In this document: positions 8,542 to 15,441 of the stretch, piece by piece
Position numbering within the stretch: the first letter of the stretch is position 1
How the letters are laid out: each line of letters begins with the position of its first letter
Source of the DNA: Streptomyces poonensis
GTDB lineage: Bacteria > Actinomycetota > Actinomycetes > Streptomycetales > Streptomycetaceae
NCBI RefSeq assembly: GCF_014650915.1
Contig: NZ_BMVW01000006.1
Coordinates: 263,811 to 327,810 of the forward strand
Reading direction: 5' to 3'
DNA length: 64,000 nt
Program-made: the position numbers and the translations under genes
The notes under the pieces: generated by a model
What the model was told of the DNA's origin: nothing
What the model saw: the letters and a program-made list of their open reading frames with translations, nothing else
Databases searched by the model: none

Positions 8542-8572
8542 GGGGGACCGGGCCCGACGGGGCCCGTCCCCC
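8542..8572 (+). terminator. Hairpin between bldG and the anti-sigma gene
   Basis: GGGGGAC, a bulged C, then GGGCCC pairs with GGGCCC and GTCCCCC around a 4-base loop: 13 base pairs, no T tract. It probably acts as an attenuating or processing hairpin, since the downstream gene is co-oriented. Confidence 0.55.
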
Positions 8573-8604
8573 CGACAGCACGCCCGTAGTTCCGAGGGGG
8601 ATGC

Positions 8605-9048
8605 ATGGCCACCGTTGAACTCCGTTTCAGCGCGGTCCCAGGACATGTCAGGACCGCCCGTCTGGTGGCCGCTTCCGTCGCGCGCAAGGCCGGGGTGGAC
8701 GAGGCCGTCCTCGACGAGGTGAGGCTCGCCGTCGGCGAGGCGTGCACCCGGGCCGTCGGACTGCATCAGAGCGGCGGCATCACGGCGCCGGTGCGAGTGC
8801 TGCTGATCGAGGAGGAGAAGCAGTTCTCCATCGAGGTCGGCGACGAGGCGCCGCGGGCGGTTCCCGGCGACAGGACGCACGGCGCCCACGACGACGCCGA
8901 TGTGGAGGCCGAGGAGGACGAGATGGGCCTCGCGGTCATCAGCGGCCTCGTCGACGACTTGGAGGTCTCCGCCGGCGAGCACGGTGGCCTGATCCGTATG
9001 AGCTGGCCCACCACGCCGCCGGGCACGCTCGCGTTCACGTCCCGTTGA
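8605..9048 (+). CDS. Anti-sigma factor, BldG partner (HATPase/RsbW-like)
   Basis: A 147-residue RsbW/SpoIIAB-type HATPase, probably the anti-sigma factor (SCO3548/ApgA-like) regulated by BldG. The N-box region is DEVRLAVGEACTRAVGLH: the catalytic-type Glu is present, but the usual Asn of EA-x-x-N-A is Arg. An acidic insertion (DDADVEAEEDEMG) precedes the G1-like segment MGLAVISGLVDDLEV. This suggests weak or no kinase activity, with sequestration of sigma or BldG as the main function; that is inference. A GAGGGGGATGC sequence precedes the ATG. A strong terminator follows at 9263. Confidence 0.88.
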   Translation: MATVELRFSAVPGHVRTARLVAASVARKAGVDEAVLDEVRLAVGEACTRAVGLHQSGGITAPVRVLLIEEEKQFSIEVGDEAPRAVPGDRTHGAHDDADVEAEEDEMGLAVISGLVDDLEVSAGEHGGLIRMSWPTTPPGTLAFTSR

Positions 9049-9528
9049 CGATGAGCGGGCTTCTGTCCGCGCCGTGTTGACGGCGGCCCGCATTCTGTTG
9101 ACGCCGCGTCGACGGCGGCCGTGCCGTCGCGACGGGAGATCGTGACCGGTTGCCGGTGACATCGATCGGTGTGGCGTACACCTGGCCTGTGCCTCCTCCC
9201 TGAAGGCCGCTCGTCCTGTTCCAAGGGTGTACACCACGGTCCGAGATCCCTGGATCTCCCCCCGAGGGTCCTGCTGAGCAGGGCCCTCGCTTCTTTTTCG
9301 GAGACCCGGCCGGAATTCGTGAAGACATTCACAATCCATACCATGATTATTCGATCAAACGTCAACGCTTTTGAGGCATTACCGCTTTCGGGTTCTGTGC
9401 TTCCCGGGCGATCATTTGCTGAGAGGCTCATGAAGGCTAATTCCATTTACCGCGCACTGTTTTGATCAGGTTCCGCTCCCTACAATCCGTCCACATCTTG
9501 AGCTCAGCCCAAGCGTCAAGGAGGACGA
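9049..9528. other. 480-bp intergenic region: terminator plus AT-rich hppA leader
   Basis: The first part holds three GTTGACG copies (9044-9050, 9076-9082, 9097-9103), spacing 32 and 21 bp. A terminator sits at 9263-9298. Bases ~9301-9480 are strikingly AT-rich for this genome and contain an 11-codon reading frame, MKANSIYRALF (9430-9465), preceded by GAGAGG. No known riboswitch was recognised. Confidence 0.6.
9263..9298 (+). terminator. Intrinsic terminator after the bldG anti-sigma operon
   Basis: CGAGGG-T-CCTGC pairs with GCAGG-G-CCCTCG around a TGA loop (12 pairs, one T-G wobble), followed directly by CTTCTTTTT. It is a classic rho-independent terminator. Confidence 0.88.
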
Positions 9529-11943
9529 ATGGCGGGGCTTTCTCCCCCTCAGCAGTTTGATCACCAGTTTGATCACCCCACGACCTTCGCAGCCGCAGTA
9601 CTGACCGACGACAACCGGCTCATCGTGATGGTCATCGGACTTGTCGCGCTGGCCGCGCTCGTGGTCGCCGGGATCCTGGTCCGCCAGGTTCTCGCGGCGG
9701 GCGAGGGCACCGACAGCATGAAAAAGATCGCGGCGGCGGTCCAGGAAGGCGCGAACGCCTATCTGGCCCGGCAGCTGCGCACGCTCGGCGTATTCGCCGT
9801 CGTCGTGTTCTTCCTGCTCATGCTGCTGCCCGCGGACGACTGGAATCAGCGCGCCGGACGGTCGGTGTTCTTCCTGATCGGTGCGGCGTTCTCGGCGGCC
9901 ACCGGTTATATCGGTATGTGGCTCGCCGTACGGAGCAATGTGCGGGTCGCAGCCGCCGCGCGCGAGGCGACCCCGGCGGAGGGTCAGCCGCAGAAAGACC
10001 TCACCGCTGTCGCGCACAAAGCCATGAAGATCGCTTTTCGCACGGGCGGCGTCGTCGGCATGTTCACGGTGGGGCTCGGCCTGCTGGGCGCCTCCTGTGT
10101 GGTGCTGGTGTACGCGGCCGACGCGCCGAAGGTCCTGGAGGGCTTCGGCCTCGGTGCCGCGCTGATCGCGATGTTCATGCGGGTCGGCGGCGGCATCTTC
10201 ACCAAGGCGGCCGACGTCGGCGCCGACCTGGTCGGCAAGGTCGAGCAGGGCATTCCGGAGGACGATCCGCGCAATGCCGCGACCATCGCCGACAACGTGG
10301 GCGACAACGTCGGCGACTGCGCGGGCATGGCGGCCGACCTCTTCGAGTCGTACGCCGTGACCCTGGTCGCGGCGCTGATCCTCGGCTCGGCCGCCTTCGG
10401 TCACGCCGGACTCGCGTTCCCGCTGCTCGTACCCGCGATCGGGGTGCTCACCGCGATGATCGGCATCTTCGCGGTGGCCCCGCGCCGCACCGACCGCAGC
10501 GGGATGACCGCCATCAACCGCGGCTTCTTCATCTCCGCGGTGATCTCGCTGGCCCTCGTGGCTCTGGCGGTCTACGTCTATCTGCCGTCCTCGTACGCGG
10601 GCCTGGAGGGCGTCACGGACACGGCGATCACCGGCAAGGACGGCGATCCGCGGATCCTCGCGCTCGTCGCGGTGGCCATCGGCATCGTGCTGGCCGCGCT
10701 GATCCAGCAGCTGACCGGCTACTTCACCGAGACCAACCGACGCCCGGTGCGGGACATCGGCAAGACCTCGCTCACCGGCCCGGCCACTGTCGTTCTCGCG
10801 GGCATCTCCATCGGCCTGGAGTCGGCCGTGTACACCGCCCTGCTGATCGGCCTCGGCGTCTACGGGGCGTTCCTGCTCGGCGGTACGTCGATCATGCTGG
10901 CCCTCTTCGCGGTGGCGCTGGCCGGTACCGGGCTGCTCACCACGGTCGGCGTCATCGTCGCCATGGACACCTTCGGACCGGTCTCCGACAACGCGCAGGG
11001 CATCGCCGAGATGTCCGGCGACGTCCAGGGCGCCGGCGCTCAGGTGCTCACCGAGCTGGACGCGGTGGGCAACACCACCAAGGCCATCACCAAGGGCATC
11101 GCCATCGCCACGGCCGTGCTCGCCGCGGCGGCGCTCTTCGGGTCGTACCGCGACGCGATCGTCACGGCGGCGCGCGACGTGGGCGAGAAGGTCGGCGAGG
11201 GCGGACCGATGAGCCTGGTGATGGACATCTCGCAGCCCAACAACCTGGTCGGTCTCATCGCGGGCGCAGCAGTCGTCTTCCTTTTCTCGGGACTGGCGAT
11301 CAACGCGGTCTCGCGGTCGGCGGGAGCGGTCGTCTACGAGGTGCGGCGGCAGTTCCGCGAGAAGCCCGGGATCATGGACTACAGCGAGAAGCCCGAGTAC
11401 GGCAAGGTCGTCGACATCTGCACCAAGGACGCCCTCAGGGAGCTCGCCACGCCCGGTCTGCTGGCCGTCATGGCGCCCATCGCCATCGGGTTCACACTCG
11501 GCGTCGGCGCGCTCGGCGCCTATCTCGCGGGAGCCATCGGCACAGGCACGTTGATGGCGGTCTTCCTCGCCAACTCCGGTGGCGCGTGGGACAACGCCAA
11601 GAAGCTCGTCGAGGACGGTCATCACGGCGGCAAGGGCAGCGAGGCCCATGCGGCGACCGTGATCGGTGACACGGTGGGCGACCCGTTCAAGGACACCGCG
11701 GGGCCCGCGATCAACCCGCTGCTGAAGGTGATGAACCTGGTGGCGCTGCTCATCGCGCCCGCAGTCGTCAAGTTCAGTTACGGCGCGGACAAGAGCCTCG
11801 GGCTGCGCGTACTCGTCGCGGTGGTAGCGATCGCCGTGATCGTGGGCGCGGTGTACGTGTCCAAGCGGCGCGGGATCACCATGGGTGACGAAGGCAACGC
11901 CGAGCCGGTTGCCAAGTCGGTCGATCCGGCGGTGGTTTCGTAG
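9529..11943 (+). CDS. hppA: K+-independent proton-translocating pyrophosphatase
   Basis: An 804-residue membrane-bound H+-PPase that couples PPi hydrolysis to proton export. About 15-16 hydrophobic helices are interrupted by conserved cytoplasmic motifs. The PPi/Mg site is KAADVGADLVGKVE and DNVGDNVGDCAGMAADLFE. GNTTKAITKG carries Lys and Thr at the positions that mark the K+-independent class (Ala/Ala in K+-dependent enzymes). The C-terminal metal site is GDTVGDPFKDTAGPA. An excellent AAGGAGGACGA ribosome-binding site precedes the ATG. It is monocistronic, with terminators on both sides. The cell also encodes a soluble pyrophosphatase at 49.7 kb. Confidence 0.97.
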   Translation: MAGLSPPQQFDHQFDHPTTFAAAVLTDDNRLIVMVIGLVALAALVVAGILVRQVLAAGEGTDSMKKIAAAVQEGANAYLARQLRTLGVFAVVVFFLLMLLPADDWNQRAGRSVFFLIGAAFSAATGYIGMWLAVRSNVRVAAAAREATPAEGQPQKDLTAVAHKAMKIAFRTGGVVGMFTVGLGLLGASCVVLVYAADAPKVLEGFGLGAALIAMFMRVGGGIFTKAADVGADLVGKVEQGIPEDDPRNAATIADNVGDNVGDCAGMAADLFESYAVTLVAALILGSAAFGHAGLAFPLLVPAIGVLTAMIGIFAVAPRRTDRSGMTAINRGFFISAVISLALVALAVYVYLPSSYAGLEGVTDTAITGKDGDPRILALVAVAIGIVLAALIQQLTGYFTETNRRPVRDIGKTSLTGPATVVLAGISIGLESAVYTALLIGLGVYGAFLLGGTSIMLALFAVALAGTGLLTTVGVIVAMDTFGPVSDNAQGIAEMSGDVQGAGAQVLTELDAVGNTTKAITKGIAIATAVLAAAALFGSYRDAIVTAARDVGEKVGEGGPMSLVMDISQPNNLVGLIAGAAVVFLFSGLAINAVSRSAGAVVYEVRRQFREKPGIMDYSEKPEYGKVVDICTKDALRELATPGLLAVMAPIAIGFTLGVGALGAYLAGAIGTGTLMAVFLANSGGAWDNAKKLVEDGHHGGKGSEAHAATVIGDTVGDPFKDTAGPAINPLLKVMNLVALLIAPAVVKFSYGADKSLGLRVLVAVVAIAVIVGAVYVSKRRGITMGDEGNAEPVAKSVDPAVVS

Positions 11944-11979
11944 GCGGTACCGCCACGACTCGCCTTCAGCCGGTCAAGG

Positions 11980-12019
11980 GGCGGGCGTACGGCACGTTTT
12001 GATGTGCCGTACGCCCGCC
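11980..12019 (+). terminator. Intrinsic terminator after hppA
   Basis: A perfect 16-bp inverted repeat (11980-11995 and 12004-12019) around an 8-base loop GTTTTGAT. No T tract follows, as is common for Streptomyces terminators. Confidence 0.85.
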
Positions 12020-12202
12020 CTGCTGTGTGCACGCCTTGTGCGCGAGCCGTGTGCGTGAGTTCTCTACGTGTGCTTTGTGCGTGAGCCTTCTCTCGGCTGA
12101 TGCAAATGGCTCAAAAGGTGATAGAGCGGTCGTTCGACATGTGGGTGCCACCCGTCCGGCGTGTATGTTCCGGGGCCGAGAGCCATGGAAGGGACCAATC
12201 CG

Positions 12203-12775
12203 GTGAACAAGAAGCTCGCGGCCGCGCTGTCCGGCGGTGCGGTACTGGTACTGGCGCTGACGGGATGCGGTGGCGACGACAGCAGCGACAAGCTGGACTC
12301 CTGGGCCAAGCAGGTCTGCGACGCGGTGCAGCCGCAGGCCAAGAAGATCGAGGCCGCCAACGCCGCGATCCAGAAGCAGACCTCGGACAACAGCGCACCG
12401 GAGGACGTCCAGAAGACCGACTCCCAAGCCTTCCAGGACATGTCCGCGGCCTACAAGGCGATCGGAGCGGCCGTGCAGAAGGCCGGGGTACCGGACGTCG
12501 AGGACGGCGAGAGCAAGCAGAAGAACGCGGTCAAGGAACTCAACGAGATCTCGACGGCGTACACGGAGCTGAAGAAGCAGGTCGACGAACTCGACACCAA
12601 GGACCAGGCGAAGTTCGCCGACGGCCTGAAGGATGTCGCCGGCGAGCTCAACAAGCTCAGCGCGAGCGGGAACGACGCGCTGAAGAAGCTGGAGGAGGGC
12701 GACGTGGGCCGGGCGATGGCCCGGCAGGAGAGCTGCAAGTCCGCTTCCGCCTCCGCCTCGGCCGCGAAGAGCTGA
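12203..12775 (+). CDS. Small secreted lipoprotein with coiled-coil body
   Basis: A 190-residue lipoprotein of unknown function. GTG at 12203 is preceded by GGAAGGGA. The signal peptide has KK, then a hydrophobic core and lipobox LTGC with lipidated Cys22. The mature part is rich in Lys, Glu, Asp and Gln, with heptad-like helices (AAIQKQTSDN, ELKKQVDELDTK), and ends in an Ala/Ser-rich tail. There are only two other Cys residues (VCDAV near the N-terminus and ESCKS near the C-terminus), which could form one disulfide. It sits alone between terminator-bounded hppA and the methyltransferase, and no catalytic motif is visible. Confidence 0.85.
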   Translation: MNKKLAAALSGGAVLVLALTGCGGDDSSDKLDSWAKQVCDAVQPQAKKIEAANAAIQKQTSDNSAPEDVQKTDSQAFQDMSAAYKAIGAAVQKAGVPDVEDGESKQKNAVKELNEISTAYTELKKQVDELDTKDQAKFADGLKDVAGELNKLSASGNDALKKLEEGDVGRAMARQESCKSASASASAAKS

Positions 12776-12870
12776 CGGCTGCTGCTCCGCCCGGCCGCAG
12801 CGCCGCCGCGTAGGTGCGCGTGCCGAAGTACTCGGACGCGGCGGCCTGCGACGCGCGTACGACGATGTGT

Positions 12871-12950
12871 TTCTGAGGCGGCTTCGTGACTACGCGCGCG
12901 TGCCGGCGTACTTCTGAGGCGGCGTCCCGTACGCGCGCGTGCCGACGTGA
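12871..12950 (+). repeat. Imperfect ~40-bp tandem duplication
   Basis: TTCTGAGGCGGC recurs at 12871 and 12912, and each copy leads into TACGCGCGCGTGCCG-CGT. Two imperfect units are separated by ~41 bp in the intergenic region before the methyltransferase. A weaker third copy lies upstream near 12812. Confidence 0.6.
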
Positions 12951-13009
12951 CCGGAGACGTCGTCCACAGCTGACGTGTCATGTCGGTGGGAGCCGACACA
13001 ATGGGGGGC

Positions 13010-14587
13010 GTGAGCAACTCCAGCCTGTCATCCCTGCCGTCCACCGACCGCCCCGAAGTCGCCGCGCGGCTCCGTGACGCCCTGATCGGGGCCTCCTTCA
13101 CCGCCGACGGGCTGCTCGACCTGCTCGGCGCGCCCGCGTACGCGGCGCTGGCACGGAGCGAGATCGTGCCCGCGCTGCGGGCGACGCGCGGCGACTCGCC
13201 GCTGGAGGCCCTCGTACGGCTCTTCCTGCTGCAGCAGCCCGTGCCGTACGCGCGCGTGGCGGACGTCCTGCCGGTCGACGACTGCGTGGACAGCGGCTGG
13301 CTGGTCCGGGCCGGCGGTGACGAGCTCGCGGCGGCCGTGGATGTCAGGCCGTACGGGGGGCCGGACGGCGAGGACTGGTTCATCGTGTCCGACCTGGGGT
13401 GCGCGGTCGGCGGGGCCGGCGGCATCGGCAGCCGCGCGGAGGGCGTCGTCCTGGGCGTGGGCGGGGCGTCCACCACGCTTGCCGGGATCACCGTACGTAC
13501 TCCCGTCACGTCCGCGCTCGACCTCGGCACCGGCTCCGGCATCCAGGCACTGCACGCCGCTCGGCACGCCACGCGCGTCACCGCGACCGACGTCAACCCG
13601 CGCGCGTTGCACATCACGGCGCTCACGCTCGCACTCTCCGGCGCCCCGGCGGCCGACCTGCGCCAGGGCTCGCTCTTCGAGCCGGTCCGGGACGACGAGA
13701 CGTACGACCTCATCGTGTCGAACCCGCCCTTCGTGATCTCGCCCACCCGTCTCCCACCCCCACCCTCGGCCGAATCGCTCCGCGATGCCCCTCTGTTTGC
13801 CCGGCTCACCTACCGTGACGGCGGCATGGGCGGGGACGACCTGTGCCGCACGCTCGTCCGGCAGTCGGGGGAGCGGCTGAACGAGGGCGGCTACGCGCAG
13901 TTCCTCGCCAACTGGCAGCACGTGGAGGGCGAGGACTGGCAGGACCGGCTGCGCGCGTGGGTGCCGCGCGGCTGCGACGCGTGGATCGTGCAGCGCGAGG
14001 TGCAGGACGTCACGCAGTATGCGGAGCTGTGGCTGCGGGACGCGGGCGACCACCGCGGCGACACGGCCGAGTACCAGGCGCGGTACGACGCGTGGCTCGA
14101 CGAGTTCGAGTCGCGCAAGGTCAAGGCCGTCGGCTTCGGGTGGATCACGCTGCGGAAGGCCGCGGCCGCCGACACCGAGCCCGTCATCACGGTCGAGGAG
14201 TGGCCGCACCCCGTGGAGCAGCCGCTCGGGGACGCGGTGCGCGCACACTTCGAGCGCGTGGACTACCTGCGCGAGCACGATGACGCGGCATTGCTCGCCG
14301 CGCACTTCCGGCTCGTCGAGGAGGTCGTCCAGGAGCAGGTCGGGCTGCCGGGCGCGGAGGACCCGGAGCACGTGGTGCTGCGGCAGAACCGCGGGATGCG
14401 CCGCGCCACCAAGGTCGACACGGTCGGGGCGGGCTTCGCGGGCGTGTGCGACGGCACGCTCGGCGCGGGCCGCATCCTGGATGCCATCGCCCAGCTGGTG
14501 GGCGAGGACCCGCTGGCGCTGCGCGACCGGACCCCGGCGCAGATCCGGCTGCTGGTGGAGCAGGGATTCCTCGAACCTGCCGGGTGA
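13010..14587 (+). CDS. Large class I SAM-dependent methyltransferase (HemK/PrmC-like core)
   Basis: A 525-residue protein. An N-terminal ~150-residue helical domain (DUF7059-type) is followed by a Rossmann methyltransferase core with motif I ALDLGTGSGIQAL (Asp171 in DLGTG) and VTATDVNPRAL. The NPPF tetrapeptide at about residue 238 marks enzymes that methylate amide nitrogens of Gln, Asn or adenine, so a protein or nucleic-acid N-methyltransferase is likely. The C-terminal ~250 residues are a family-specific extension. GTG 13010 is chosen because a CACAAT box ends 8 bases upstream (leaderless architecture). ATG 13001 and ATG 12980 are alternatives. The substrate is unknown. Confidence 0.85.
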   Translation: MSNSSLSSLPSTDRPEVAARLRDALIGASFTADGLLDLLGAPAYAALARSEIVPALRATRGDSPLEALVRLFLLQQPVPYARVADVLPVDDCVDSGWLVRAGGDELAAAVDVRPYGGPDGEDWFIVSDLGCAVGGAGGIGSRAEGVVLGVGGASTTLAGITVRTPVTSALDLGTGSGIQALHAARHATRVTATDVNPRALHITALTLALSGAPAADLRQGSLFEPVRDDETYDLIVSNPPFVISPTRLPPPPSAESLRDAPLFARLTYRDGGMGGDDLCRTLVRQSGERLNEGGYAQFLANWQHVEGEDWQDRLRAWVPRGCDAWIVQREVQDVTQYAELWLRDAGDHRGDTAEYQARYDAWLDEFESRKVKAVGFGWITLRKAAAADTEPVITVEEWPHPVEQPLGDAVRAHFERVDYLREHDDAALLAAHFRLVEEVVQEQVGLPGAEDPEHVVLRQNRGMRRATKVDTVGAGFAGVCDGTLGAGRILDAIAQLVGEDPLALRDRTPAQIRLLVEQGFLEPAG

Positions 14588-14998
14588 CCTGTCCGAAGGG
14601 CTCTGAGGCACTCCGAGTTCCTCCGAGGGACTCGGAGGAACTCGGAGGGACTTCGGGGGACTACGTCTGGGAGTGCCGGAAGGGCATCGGCTCACGTTGT
14701 GGGCCCTCTGGGGCAACAGGTTCGCGCCGACTTCGGCCTCCGGTGAGGAGTGTGCGGCGTCCGGACCGGACCGACGGACGGGCCGGCGGACGGACACCGC
14801 GGGACCGGCCGGAACGACGGGTTCGCGGCAGTGGTGTGCACGGGGGCCGTAGCGAGAGTGCTCAGATCATCGGAATGGCGCCCCCGCCGGACGAGGACCG
14901 AAGGGCCGGTCGCCTGACGTTCACCGCGGATTCGCATGCTCGCTGCCCGTGCGTGCCAGTCTCTCGTCACTGGGACCCCGCGACGGGAGGAACGGGAC
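14588..14998. other. 410-bp gap without a convincing gene
   Basis: Apart from the inverted repeat at 14611-14647, open frames here lack start signals and recognisable composition. It presumably holds the promoter of the small membrane protein, but no confident -35/-10 pair is seen. Confidence 0.5.
14611..14647 (+). terminator. 17-bp perfect inverted repeat after the methyltransferase
   Basis: CTCCGAGTTCCTCCGAG (14611-14627) pairs perfectly with 14631-14647 around GGA. There is no T run. It is a likely terminator; each arm contains CTCCGAG twice. Confidence 0.75.
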
Positions 14999-15196
14999 AT
15001 GGAGAGCGGGCCGGCGATCTTCACGGGAGTGGTGTTCGCCCTGTTCGGAGCCGGGCTCGCGGTCTGGACCGGCACCCGGCTGAGGCAGGGGCTGCCGGTG
15101 GCCGAAGGGGTGCGCCCCGTCGCCTCGGCGACGCTCGCGGGAGTCGTGGCGCTGGTCGCTCTCGCCGTCGGCGTGTGGTGCCTCGCCCGCGTCTGA
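14999..15196 (+). CDS. Small two-helix membrane protein
   Basis: A 65-residue hypothetical protein. ATG 14999 follows GGGAGGAACGGGAC, a good ribosome-binding site. Two hydrophobic segments (AIFTGVVFALFGAGLAVW and ATLAGVVALVALAVGVW) flank a short basic loop (TGTRLRQG), so both termini are probably on the same face of the membrane. It lies between the methyltransferase and topA in the same orientation. No function is recognised. Confidence 0.7.
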   Translation: MESGPAIFTGVVFALFGAGLAVWTGTRLRQGLPVAEGVRPVASATLAGVVALVALAVGVWCLARV

Positions 15197-15441
15197 GGAA
15201 CCGGGCCGGGAAGGACGGCCGGGTAACTGAGAGAGCACCTTCCGGATGGGGCCGGAAAGGGCGCTGACCACGCCGGGCGGCAGGAATACCGGTAGTCGGG
15301 TTACCGTTCGAGTGGCCGTTGCGGGCTTTTCCCGTTTGACACGGGGGCGGGATGTACCGTCACACTCCGCAGCGTCAGCATGACCCGACCCCGGGACGAA
15401 AACCTGGGGAGACCCAGCGTCGACCGGAGAGAAGAGCGAAG

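Noticed and set aside
9044..9103. Three GTTGACG copies as tandem -35 promoters
   Set aside because: No matching -10 hexamers at 16-19 bp, and a terminator lies between them and hppA.
9169..9465. 98-residue frame in the hppA leader
   Set aside because: It crosses the strong terminator at 9263, lacks a ribosome-binding site at its start and has no family match. Only the last 11 codons are noted as a possible leader peptide.
9466..11649. 727-residue frame antisense to hppA
   Set aside because: Shadow of a strongly conserved gene; no family motif and unusual Asp/Arg/His composition.
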